A stretch of 64,000 bases of DNA from positions 6,367,001-6,431,000 of the forward strand of contig NZ_CP165734.1 of the NCBI RefSeq assembly GCF_041200145.1, written 5' to 3'. The notes below the pieces were generated by a model that saw only the letters and a program-made list of their open reading frames with translations, had not been told where the DNA came from and ran no database searches. This document shows positions 1 through 8,081 of the stretch, piece after piece. How positions within the stretch are numbered: the first letter of the stretch is position 1; each line of letters starts with the position of its first letter. The DNA is from Bradyrhizobium sp. LLZ17 (GTDB lineage: Bacteria > Pseudomonadota > Alphaproteobacteria > Rhizobiales > Xanthobacteraceae). Made by a program: the position numbers and the translations under genes.

Positions 1-105
1 TTGCTCACCGAAAGACGCAGCCGCGCAACGGGCGCGTCCGCCTTCGGTAGACGAGGCTCTCGTGATCCGAGCCGCATAGTGCGTCTCGGTTCTGCCTCGA
101 CGCGA
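1..105. other. Window edge, no gene assigned
   Basis: This short stretch lies downstream of the dinB stop codon. I see no convincing coding frame, RNA gene or terminator in it. Confidence 0.3.
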
Positions 106-1212
106 TTACATCGGCAGCGCCAGTTGTGGTTCCGCGTCGTCGACATGCTGTAGCGCCGACAGCGAGACGCCTAGAAGCCGGACCGGCTTCGGGACCAGCA
201 TCTCGTTCCGCAGCAAAGCGACCGTTAAGCGTTCAAGGTCGCTGCGGCTCGAAACCGCAACGGGGGCGGATCTGCTGCGCGTGATGATCTCAAGGTCATT
301 GAACTTCATCTTAAGCGTCACCGTGCGTCCCCGGTCGCCGGCGCCTTCGCAGTATCGCCAGACCTTGTCGATGAGCGGCGCGAGTTCAACGACCATGGCG
401 TCGAAGCTGGCGAGGTCGGTGGAAAACGTGTTCTCGGCGCCGATGGATTTTCGAATTCGGTCGGCGCGTACGTCCCGGTTGTCGACGCCCGTTGATATCC
501 AATAGTAATAGCTTCCGGCCTTGCCGAAATTGGCTTGCATGAAATCGAGCGACTGATTGCGCATGTCGAGCCCGTTGTACAACCCAAGAGCATTCATTTT
601 GGAGCTGGTCGCGGGCCCGATGCCGTGAAACTTGCCGACCGGAAGTGCCTCGACGAATGCCGGGCCCATCTCAGGCGTGATGACGTATTGGCCGTTCGGC
701 TTGCGGTAGTCGGAGGCGAGCTTCGCCAGAAACTTGTTGTAAGAGATGCCGGCCGAAGCGTTGAGGCCGGTTACCTCCTTGATCTTGGCACGGATCGCCA
801 ACGCGACGTCACGTGCCAGCGGAATGCCTTGCAGAGTTTCCGTGACGTCCAGATAGGCCTCGTCCAGCGACAGCGGTTCTATGATCGGTGTGTGCTCCGC
901 GAAGATCTCGCGGATCTGCTGCGAGACCGCCTTGTAGACCTCGAAGCGCGGCTTCACGAAGATCAGATCTGGGCATTGCCGCTTTGCAGTGACCGACGGC
1001 ATAGCCGAGCGCACCCCGAACTTCCTCGCTTCGTAGCTGGCCGCCGCCACGACGCCGCGCTCGCGCGATCCGCCGACGGCGACGGGCTTGCCGCGAAGAT
1101 CCGGATTGTCCCGCTGCTCGACGGACGCATAGAAGGCATCCATGTCGATGTGGATGATCTTGCGTTGACGGCCCGGGGAAGCGGCCTGGTCGTCATCGTT
1201 CCCGATGGTCAC
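106..1212 (-). CDS. dinB: DNA polymerase IV (Y-family)
   Basis: Error-prone Y-family DNA polymerase for translesion synthesis, 368 aa, a usual length for the family. The palm motif IHIDMDAFYASVE carries Asp23, and the second catalytic pair is Asp117-Glu118 in SLDEAYLD. The little-finger domain fills the C-terminal third, and the last residues (QLALPM) resemble a sliding-clamp binding motif. The start overlaps the stop of the upstream YedK-like gene in an ATGA, so this is the last gene of a coupled operon (zinc-ribbon protein, YedK, DinB). An inserted recombinase element now separates the gene from the operon's original promoter, so its expression may depend on read-through from the insertion. 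No LexA box was found. Confidence 0.95.
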   Translation of the reverse strand: MTIGNDDDQAASPGRQRKIIHIDMDAFYASVEQRDNPDLRGKPVAVGGSRERGVVAAASYEARKFGVRSAMPSVTAKRQCPDLIFVKPRFEVYKAVSQQIREIFAEHTPIIEPLSLDEAYLDVTETLQGIPLARDVALAIRAKIKEVTGLNASAGISYNKFLAKLASDYRKPNGQYVITPEMGPAFVEALPVGKFHGIGPATSSKMNALGLYNGLDMRNQSLDFMQANFGKAGSYYYWISTGVDNRDVRADRIRKSIGAENTFSTDLASFDAMVVELAPLIDKVWRYCEGAGDRGRTVTLKMKFNDLEIITRSRSAPVAVSSRSDLERLTVALLRNEMLVPKPVRLLGVSLSALQHVDDAEPQLALPM

Positions 1213-1953
1213 GTCGCTAGCCCGGCCGTGTCTTCCTTGACGCCGCGGGCGACGATCCGGAGCATTCCGGCGGCAAGGGGCCGCTGTAGTTTCAGGACCT
1301 CGTCCAGAGGGGCCGTCATCCAGGTCTCGACTTCGTCCGACGTCGTCAGGATCACGGGCATCGCCTTGGGGTGGATGGCACCAACCTCGGCATTCGGCTC
1401 TGTCGTGAGGAACGCGTAGAGGTCGTTGGTGGTCTCGCCTTCCTTGACCTTCCGAACGGTCGTCCAGTTGGTCCAGATGCCGGCGAAACAGGCAAGGGGA
1501 CGGGTCTCATCGAGCGCGAACCAGATATCACCGCCCTCGGCCTTGTTGAACTCGCTGAACGAGTTGACCGGCACCACGCAGCGGTTTTCGGGTCCGAGCC
1601 ACCGCGTCCAGTGCTTGCTTTTCACATTGCGGATGTTCGTCGTGCCGCCGTCCGGCTCCATGCGCAGCAGCTCCTTGAAATCGACGGTCTTGCCCTTGGC
1701 CTGCAGCTTCTCGGCTCGTTTCTTGGTGGCGTCCATCAGCGCTTTTGACGACGACGGCATTCCCCACCGCGCAGTCGCGAGTTCGCGGCCCTCGGCCCCG
1801 TTGCGCACGATCGGTGCCTTGTAATCGGGAAAAACCCCGGGCATCGGCGCCAGATTGCCGACGTACCGGTTCACGACGCGGAACAACGCGCTGATTGCGG
1901 CTTGGTTGGTCGTGATCGAGTAGAGATTATGCCGACGTCGGCATAATCTCTAC
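1209..1953 (-). pseudogene. yedK: YedK/HMCES-like SOS-response protein, 5' end cut off by insertion
   Basis: SRAP-domain protein. The family covalently shields abasic sites through Cys2, exposed after Met1 removal. Reading upstream from the conserved body, the frame runs back through NLYSITTNQAAIS to position 1953 and meets inverted-repeat DNA. The missing start is found at 5316-5302, where the minus strand reads ATG TGC AAT CTC TAC (Met-Cys-Asn-Leu-Tyr). The element therefore lies within codons 3-5, with AATCTCTAC present on both sides. The first usable remaining start is TTG at 1886, giving 225 aa without Cys2. The conserved His in IHPKAMP is still present. The 3' end overlaps dinB by 4 nt. 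I infer loss of catalytic function. Confidence 0.85.
1920..1953. repeat. Perfect 34-bp palindrome at left RIT boundary
   Basis: GTAGAGATTATGCCGAC is followed directly by its exact reverse complement. It joins two copies of the 9-bp target sequence (GTAGAGATT / AATCTCTAC) through a 16-bp palindrome built from the element's own terminal motif. The right end has only a single target copy at 5302-5310, so the two boundaries differ. Confidence 0.8.
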
Positions 1954-2038
1954 TATGCCGACTTCTGGATTATGCCGACCATTGGCTCAAAACGGGCTCT
2001 GGCGGCGGCGATCGCTGCGTTGGAGTCGGCATAATCAC
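1954..2038. repeat. RIT left terminal inverted repeat
   Basis: Its reverse complement aligns with 5218-5301 with scattered mismatches. It contains two copies of the TATGCCGAC motif at the outer end and a third next to the stop codon of the third recombinase gene. Confidence 0.75.
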
Positions 2039-3024
2039 AGTGCCTCCAAAAATGCGAGAAGCTTGTCGTTCGGTCGAAAACGACCGGGAGTGGCGACCGT
2101 TGGAGCTGTCGCGGCCAGTGCGCGTTCCTTGATTCCCATATCAGCGTGTAGGTAGATGTGGGTGGTTTCGACCTGCTCATGGCCGAGCCAAAGTGCTATC
2201 ACCGAGGTTTCAATTCCTGCCCGCAGCAGTCGCATCGCGGCGCTATGACGCAACACATGCATGCTGATGGTTTTCTGTCCCAACGACGGACAGGCGCGGG
2301 TGGCGATCTGAACGTATTTGGCGAGCCGATGTTCGACGGCGTCACGGCTGAGTGACGTCCCCGACTGGATGACGAAAAGTGGCTCCGTCGGCTGACCAGC
2401 GCGTTCGGCGAGCCAAACACGCAGGAGGGCGACCATACCCGAGGTAATCGGTGTGATCCGCAACTTCCGTCCTTTCCCCATGCAACTGACATGGGCGCCA
2501 GTGCCGAGATGAACATCGCTGATGCGAAGGCCGATCAATTCTGACGCACGCAGGCCCGTTTGGGCCGCGAGCGTAAGCAAGGTATGGTCGCGCCGCCCGG
2601 TCCAGGTCGAGCGGTCGGGTGCGCGGAACAGCGCATCGAGTTCCGGTTCGATCAGGAAAGTGACGATCCTCCGGTCGAAACGCTTGCGTGGAATGGCAAG
2701 TACGCGTTCGATTATGGCGGCATGCTCGGGATGTCGAAGCGCTGCGTACCGGAACAGCGAACGGACAGCGGCAAGTCGAGCGTTGCGAGTGCGCGCGCTA
2801 TTCTCCCGCTGCTTCTCAAGATGGTCGAGGAAGGCGCCGATGAGCGGCGCATCAAGATCGTCGATGTCTAGCTTCGATGGTTCGACGTCTTTCCTCGCGG
2901 ACGCGAAGACAAGCAGCAGCCGCAGCGTGTCCCGGTAGGCCGCAAGTGTATGGGGACTAGCTTGGCGCTGGCGGATGAGGCGTTCCGTGAAGAACGCTTG
3001 CAGGGTTGGGGCAAGTGCGGTCAT
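2035..3024 (-). CDS. ritC: RIT tyrosine recombinase C
   Basis: Phage-integrase-family tyrosine recombinase, 329 aa. An N-terminal SAM-like DNA-binding domain (LTAFFTERLIRQ-type start, residues about 8-100) precedes the catalytic domain. Visible active-site elements are Arg in TGLRASELIGL, Lys in MGKGRKLRI, the box HVLRH, the pair GH in WLGHEQ, and Tyr in THIYLHAD. The start overlaps the end of recombinase B (ATGA), and the stop lies inside the left terminal repeat. In RIT elements all three recombinases are thought to act together in strand exchange; that joint role is family knowledge, not shown here. Confidence 0.9.
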   Translation of the reverse strand: MTALAPTLQAFFTERLIRQRQASPHTLAAYRDTLRLLLVFASARKDVEPSKLDIDDLDAPLIGAFLDHLEKQRENSARTRNARLAAVRSLFRYAALRHPEHAAIIERVLAIPRKRFDRRIVTFLIEPELDALFRAPDRSTWTGRRDHTLLTLAAQTGLRASELIGLRISDVHLGTGAHVSCMGKGRKLRITPITSGMVALLRVWLAERAGQPTEPLFVIQSGTSLSRDAVEHRLAKYVQIATRACPSLGQKTISMHVLRHSAAMRLLRAGIETSVIALWLGHEQVETTHIYLHADMGIKERALAATAPTVATPGRFRPNDKLLAFLEAL

Positions 3025-3944
3025 GCGGCACCTCCGAGGTGCCGCTCCAAACGATCACCAACCAGCGTCAGCAACTCCGGCGCAGCTGAGAGATACCAGT
3101 ATGTGCTGACAGGATCGACGTGGCCGAGGTAGGTCGACAACAACGCGATCCGGTTCCCCGGCTCCCGGCCATCTCGATAACCGTCAAGGATGGTATTGAC
3201 GGCAAATCCATGCCGCAGGTCATGCAGCCTCGGACGGCATGAGGCAGAGCGCGGCTTGAGGCCGGCGACATCCACAATTTGACGAAAGACGGGCTGGACG
3301 CCCATGTAGCGAAACCTGGTGCCAACCGTAGTGACCAGCAGTGCTGGCGTATTCGACGAGTTTTTCGGACGGTCGTCTCGACGCAGATAATCAACCAGTG
3401 CAGCCACGGTGCTCGGATGCAGCGGCAATTGGCGAGACTTGCCGAACTTTGCGTTCCGAATAGTGAGTAGTCCAATGACGGAGTCAAAATCGTCGCGGTC
3501 GAGGCCGATCGCTTCCCCAACCCGCATTCCGGTCACTGCAAGCAAAGCGATCAATGTCCGAAATGTCGCCATTCGGTGCGGCGTCCGCAGCGTCCCGGCT
3601 GCGGCGATGAGGGCCGCGATATCCGACTCCGAATATAGGTAGGGGGTGGCTCGGCCTTTTTGCTGCACCAGCAAGTGTGTCGGGGGCACCTCGGTCGCGG
3701 GGTCGAGCCCGCGCAGGTGTTTAGCGAAGCGGCGAACAACGGAAAGCCGGGCAAACGCCCAGGTTCGACCGCGCTTAGGGAGTGTCGCCCAAGCGAGCGC
3801 CGCCTCTGTTGTCAGATGATCTTCGCCGCGATCCTCGACGAAGGTGAGAAACTGACCGAGGAGCTTCTCGGCTCGATAGAGCTTAAAGCCGAGGGCGCGG
3901 CGAACCACAAAGTAGTCTGCGAGAGCCTTGCGGAGAGCGTTCAT
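3021..3944 (-). CDS. ritB: RIT tyrosine recombinase B
   Basis: Tyrosine recombinase of 307 aa, the middle and shortest member of the trio. The catalytic residues are readable: Arg in VTGMRVGEAIGL, Lys in NAKFGKSRQLPL, HDLRH, GH in YLGHVDP, and Tyr in STYWYL. Both ends overlap the neighbouring recombinase genes by 4 nt, which implies translational coupling and fixed stoichiometry. No frameshift is seen, so the trio appears intact. Confidence 0.9.
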   Translation of the reverse strand: MNALRKALADYFVVRRALGFKLYRAEKLLGQFLTFVEDRGEDHLTTEAALAWATLPKRGRTWAFARLSVVRRFAKHLRGLDPATEVPPTHLLVQQKGRATPYLYSESDIAALIAAAGTLRTPHRMATFRTLIALLAVTGMRVGEAIGLDRDDFDSVIGLLTIRNAKFGKSRQLPLHPSTVAALVDYLRRDDRPKNSSNTPALLVTTVGTRFRYMGVQPVFRQIVDVAGLKPRSASCRPRLHDLRHGFAVNTILDGYRDGREPGNRIALLSTYLGHVDPVSTYWYLSAAPELLTLVGDRLERHLGGAA

Positions 3945-5164
3945 GCGACGACACCCGGCCAGGGGCGAGCGATCGTCCGCAGAGCATCGCGATCGACCTT
4001 GGCATAGATCGATGTCGTAATGGCGTTGCGGTGGCGCAGGAGTTGTCCGATCTCGGGCAGCGATGCACCGCCGCGTAGCATCAGAGTCGCTGCGGTGTGA
4101 CGCAGCCGGTGAGCATGGATCCGTTCAAAGCCGCACCGTTCGCCAGCGTGGCGAACAATCTGCGTTACCGCGCCAGTGGTGAGAGCGTGATGCGGAGCTG
4201 TGATCCGTGCAAACACCATTCGGCCTTGCGCGCTTGCGGGACGGCCGTGATGCAAGTAAGCCGCGATTGCTTCGCCGACATCTGCAGGTAATGGCAGTCG
4301 TTCGGAGCGATTGCCTTTGCTGTGGGCAATCACGATCTCGCCGCCTCGCCAATCGATATGCTCAAGTTGCAGTTTGGCGACTTCGCCTGCCCGCAAGCCC
4401 AGACGAACAAGCATGGTCAGGACTGCGAAGTCACGGCAGCCACTTCGGGTACGGGTGTCGCAGGACGCCAGAAGGCGCTGCACTTGGTCAGCGGCCAATC
4501 CCTTCGGCAATCCGGTTAATCGCCGACCGGGAACGGTCGGTACCGCAGACACCAGTGACCGATCGATAGCGCCGTCGACGTAAAGAAAACCGAGTAGTGA
4601 GCGAAGGGCCGACACCGTCAGCCCGGCCGTCCCAGGGCTCAGGCGAGGGCAGTTTGTCACCACAAAAGAAATGACGTCAGCCGCCGTCAGGCTTCGAAGG
4701 TCTAGAGTAAGGCCGTCCGGCAAGACCTTGGTTTGAAGGAAGGGGCGCATCAGTTCAATATACCGGGACGCTGACGCATTCCTGATGCCACGCTCAAGTA
4801 TCAAGTAACCTCGGTATCGCGCCAGAGCCGCTTCAAGCACTCCGCTGACCGGGAGCGACGAAGCCGCCGGTGCGATCCCAAGACCGCGCAGGTAACCGAG
4901 GATCGGCTGCATCGCTCTGATAGAGCGAAGAATTTTGTCACCCGCTTCATGACGGCTGAGCTGAAACTGCTCTACTTCCTTTGCTCGTAGTTCCCCTACA
5001 TCGAGCCCCTTGCTCACAAGCCAATTGCTCAGGCGGTTTAGCAGCAATAACTGAATGCGGGTCTGCTGTTGGCTATAGCCTTGTCTTGTCATGTGGTCGG
5101 CAAACCCGGTCGCGAATGCCGAAAGCGGACCCGAAACCCTAACTCGTGACAGATCAATCAACAT
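3941..5164 (-). CDS. ritA: RIT tyrosine recombinase A
   Basis: First gene of the trio, 407 aa, the longest member as usual in RIT elements. A long N-terminal core-binding region (about residues 1-200) precedes the catalytic domain with Arg in LGLRAGEVAKL, Lys in HSKGNRSERL, HRLRH, HR in LLRHRNA, and Tyr in TSIYAKVD. The start codon ATG at 5164 sits about 50 nt inside the right terminal repeat, so the promoter must lie in or across the element end. Confidence 0.9.
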   Translation of the reverse strand: MLIDLSRVRVSGPLSAFATGFADHMTRQGYSQQQTRIQLLLLNRLSNWLVSKGLDVGELRAKEVEQFQLSRHEAGDKILRSIRAMQPILGYLRGLGIAPAASSLPVSGVLEAALARYRGYLILERGIRNASASRYIELMRPFLQTKVLPDGLTLDLRSLTAADVISFVVTNCPRLSPGTAGLTVSALRSLLGFLYVDGAIDRSLVSAVPTVPGRRLTGLPKGLAADQVQRLLASCDTRTRSGCRDFAVLTMLVRLGLRAGEVAKLQLEHIDWRGGEIVIAHSKGNRSERLPLPADVGEAIAAYLHHGRPASAQGRMVFARITAPHHALTTGAVTQIVRHAGERCGFERIHAHRLRHTAATLMLRGGASLPEIGQLLRHRNAITTSIYAKVDRDALRTIARPWPGVVA

Positions 5165-5217
5165 GAAAGCCTCCCTTCAATTGGCAAGAGGGAGACTACA
5201 CACCTGTGGGATCGATC

Positions 5218-5301
5218 GGATTATGCCGACTCCGACGCAGCGATCACTGCAGCCAGAGACAGTTCTGGGCCAATGGTCGGCATAATCCAGAGGTCGGCAT
5301 A
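5218..5301. repeat. RIT right terminal inverted repeat
   Basis: Inverted copy of the left end, with motif GTCGGCATA directly next to the target copy GTAGAGATT at 5302-5310. It also holds the promoter-proximal DNA of recombinase A. Confidence 0.75.
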
Positions 5302-5315
5302 GTAGAGATTGCACA

Positions 5316-5633
5316 TCAGTCAGGTTTCGGTTCGAGCATGGCGCGGCTGCCACACCAATGTAGCAGAGTCGCGGATGGACGCCGGCCCGCCTTAGCGCAT
5401 TTGCGACAGCGTAACCGGCCGGCGAGATCGTGCACGAAGGTGGTCGGCGGATGCTTCGTCGCAGCGAGGTCAACGTCGCTCGGCGTCTTGCAACGTGCGC
5501 ACCTGATCTCCAGCCAAGGGCCCCCCCCGTTCACGGCCTGGTCGATAGTGGGCGAGGGATCAATCGGCTCGCCGTCTGACCACATTCGCTCGTTCCAGCT
5601 TTCGCAAAGCAGCCTATCAGCTTGCTGAATCAT
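5316..5633 (-). CDS. Small zinc-ribbon-like protein upstream of yedK
   Basis: 105-aa hypothetical protein with two CxxC pairs (CARC and CRKC, about 30 residues apart), a likely zinc ribbon. Its TGA stop overlaps the original yedK ATG (TGATG at 5318-5314), which shows the two genes were translationally coupled before the RIT insertion. I believe homologues sit beside SOS-type yedK/dinB genes in Bradyrhizobium, so a role with DNA repair is plausible, but no function is known. The start at 5633 is the first ATG in a long open frame. Confidence 0.7.
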   Translation of the reverse strand: MIQQADRLLCESWNERMWSDGEPIDPSPTIDQAVNGGGPWLEIRCARCKTPSDVDLAATKHPPTTFVHDLAGRLRCRKCAKAGRRPSATLLHWCGSRAMLEPKPD

Positions 5634-6440
5634 CGCCTCGCCCCTAGCTCGTATCTCGGCCGATTGAGCGGCCAGAATATTGGCCAGTCAGTGGGGACAA
5701 TATTCCGGTGGCTATGCTGATTGCAGATCTCATAAAGGTAGCTGAGAAGCGCCCCCTTGCGGATATCAAGCCGCTGCCACTGATCACTGGATTAGCACTG
5801 CAGATCGGCGGCAAAGTAAGCAGCGGCGGGAGCGTGTACTCCGAAGTTTGCTGGAATGCGGCGCTCTCGCAAATCCCCTCCGATTTTCCGGATAGGTGGC
5901 CCAAATTAGCCGAATCGCTTCGCCAAGTCCCGGACAAGGGAAAGCCCGGAGCCTGTTCGTGGATCGGCTCGGGAGAGCTTGCAGAGCAGCCCGGCTATCT
6001 GCGCTATCCCAGCGCAATATAGCCCCGCCGCCTCCGCCTCGCCTCTTCCTGACAACCAGAAAGTAACTCTCCAATACGCGGACGAACTTCTATCGCCCGT
6101 GATCGAAGAACGCGGAACGCGAGAAAATCTCTGCAACAAAGGATGATACGATTTGATCGTCGCAGCCGAGGCGCGGCGGCCATTTACTAACGCTCGAATG
6201 GTTCGAAACCGGAGAACCCAGCTCTACGTGATCGGTCCTGGACCCCGGAAACATTCCTCGGCCAGCTCAGTCGCTTTCCTGGGCACAAAAGGGGGACTTA
6301 GAATAGCAAGAGCGTCTGTAGGGCAATCCAGCAATTCCGCTAGCACAGAAGTCGACTACTATCGTGGTGAACAGTTGCTGGAGCCGATAAACATGCATTG
6401 GGCGCCGCGATCTCGACCCACTCGTTGGCTCTTAAGTGGG
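5634..6440. other. Region without a confident gene
   Basis: The only candidate is a plus-strand frame at 5708-6022 (104 aa) with no recognisable domain and no clear ribosome binding site. I see no IS end, RNA gene or terminator. The promoter of the minus-strand zinc-ribbon/yedK/dinB operon should lie near 5640-5720, but no clear LexA-type box (GTTC-N7-GTTC or GAAC-N7-GAAC) was found. Confidence 0.3.
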
Positions 6441-6969
6441 CTATGAGTGACGCAGAATGGTCTTTGCAAGCGTCGCTACTTTCGAGACTATGTCGCCAAT
6501 CTGGTTTGTGGTGTTGATCCCGACCTGCGCATCGATCCGGAAATTTTCCGAGCCGCTAATGAAGAATTGTCCACGGCAGCCGATGCTTCTGTCGTCCGTA
6601 CCTCGTAATGGCGTGATCGCAAATGTCATCGCGTTTGTGCTGAAAACTAGAGCCGTTCGCCGATCCTGCGGGAGCGTTCGCTCCGCTCCCCGTCGCCCCG
6701 GTAGTAGTCGGTGCGTTCGCAGGACTTGTCGAATATACGGAGACGTTCTCATTGACTGTCCCCTTGCTCCAACCAGCGTCCCAAAGCCCAAGCGCCTTCT
6801 GTACTAGGCCGAATTGGTGGGACGTATCGACCTTGCACTGGTAATCGACCGAGTAAAGTCGAGAGATCTGCAGGTCACCGCCTGAACCGGAGATGACCTT
6901 GACGAGCTTGTCGGCCGCTGCGGCTGGGCTTGTAAGGCAGAGAAAAACAATGATCGATTTGAAATTCAC
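6441..6969 (-). CDS. Secreted hypothetical protein, one frameshift
   Basis: GTG start at 6969 with a strong GGAGGAAGG ribosome binding site just upstream. The first residues form a Sec signal peptide (MNFKSIIVFLCLTSPAAAA). A conserved-looking mature part follows (YSVDYQCKVDTSHQFGLVQKA), then a Ser/Ala/Gly-rich linker. The frame breaks near 6640: removing one T from the TTTT run joins the linker to the frame ending GDIVSKVATLAKTILRHS, giving about 175 aa. The tail FFISGSENFRIDAQVGI looks like genuine protein. I do not recognise the family. It is probably exported like the neighbouring cluster. Confidence 0.55.
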
Positions 6970-7174
6970 GAGAATCCTTCCTCCCCCAAAAGGAAATCAG
7001 TCAAAAACGGCATGTCCAGAAGTCGCGCGCAACAAAGATTGAGTTGTTGCAAAGCGGCAGCGCGGTTGCGGTGATAGTGCGTGTAAAGCTCCGAGGCCGC
7101 CGTGCAACCAGATATTGCGTGACGTCGTCAGATGTGTTTGTCTAATCCTCTAGACCTTCGGTGGGGGGCGCCAA

Positions 7175-7945
7175 ATGGGCGTCAGATCGAGACTTGCAGT
7201 CCTGCTTCGTACCCTTCTTGCCCCGGCCGCAGGAGCAGTAGTCATCTTTTGGGTCGCCCTGGTTGCCATTCCTGCGCACGCGCAAATCCGGATTCAAGAT
7301 GTACCGCTGGATCTTGGTCTCGCGGCCGAAACAAAGCTTCGCCCCTTCGGCACATTTGAAACGGCCACGACCACAGCTTCATTTGCGGTTCGCAACGTTC
7401 AGGCCTCGCTCGACGGCACGCTTCCAAGTTTAAACTCAGGCATGGCTTGTGGCAGCGCAAACCGCACCCAGGTAAGTTTCAAGAGTATTTCGCTTCAGCA
7501 ATCATATGCGGAGAATGCGCCGTTGGTGATCAATGCAGAGGCACACATTCGCGATTGCCATTCTGTCCCGCTCTACGAAGGCAATATTGCCGTTTCGATA
7601 CCCGTCACCCTGTCCCACACGGCTCAAGCGGTTACCTTGCAGGCGGGCGCCTTCGATGTGGTGCCGAGCGGCTTTACTTTCGTGGGTTTTGTGCCTGCAC
7701 CAAACCCCTATCTCGCGAGCAAGACTCGTTCGCTCGTTTCTCCGAAGATCGCGAATCTGCTCGCCATCATCAACGCTCAAATCCGCCGAGGCGTGACTTC
7801 CGTGAAGCATTTGATGTCGAACTATTCGGTTGCCATACAGTCGGCCAAAATTGGCACTCAAAATGGAGACTTGGTTATAAACTTGCAGTTGACCGGCCAA
7901 GTACCCTTGACGAGTGCCAATAAATGGCTGCGGAGCGCCTTGTAG
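7175..7945 (+). CDS. Exported hypothetical protein
   Basis: 256 aa with a long N-region and hydrophobic stretch (LLAPAAGAVVIFWVALVAIPAHA) ending in an AHA signal-peptidase site. The mature part is rich in Ser, Thr and Val with alternating hydrophobic residues (VSIPVTLSHTAQAVTLQ), suggesting a beta-rich fold; two Cys residues could form a disulfide. A GGGGGG run about 8 nt before the ATG serves as ribosome binding site. It is divergent from the secreted protein at 6441-6969. No family recognised. Confidence 0.65.
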   Translation: MGVRSRLAVLLRTLLAPAAGAVVIFWVALVAIPAHAQIRIQDVPLDLGLAAETKLRPFGTFETATTTASFAVRNVQASLDGTLPSLNSGMACGSANRTQVSFKSISLQQSYAENAPLVINAEAHIRDCHSVPLYEGNIAVSIPVTLSHTAQAVTLQAGAFDVVPSGFTFVGFVPAPNPYLASKTRSLVSPKIANLLAIINAQIRRGVTSVKHLMSNYSVAIQSAKIGTQNGDLVINLQLTGQVPLTSANKWLRSAL

Positions 7946-8081
7946 TTTCCTAGCATCAGCCGGGCTCTTGCTTGGTTGAACTACGTCCACGCAGGCCGTA
8001 GTTCTGGATGCGCCTCGATCAGATTCGAAAGATCCCGAAGCTAAGATCCCCAAGCGCTAGGTCGCTCTGATCGCGTTAACT

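Larger units (their letters stand above)
1954..5301. mobile_element. RIT element (recombinase in trio)
   Basis: Three overlapping tyrosine recombinase genes are bounded by imperfect inverted repeats of about 85 bp. The outer 27 bp of each end differ at one position. The motif GTCGGCATAATC recurs several times at each end, as expected for recombinase binding sites. The 9-bp sequence GTAGAGATT / AATCTCTAC flanks both sides and belongs to the interrupted yedK gene, which dates the insertion as later than the operon. The architecture matches the known RIT family of rhizobia and other bacteria. Exact boundaries are uncertain by several bases because of the extra palindrome on the left. Confidence 0.85.

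Noticed and set aside
535..1419. Plus-strand open frame across dinB and yedK
   Set aside because: It is antisense to two well-recognised genes and has no family-like sequence.
5634..5760. LexA operator for the yedK/dinB operon
   Set aside because: No GTTC-N7-GTTC or GAAC-N7-GAAC box could be found.
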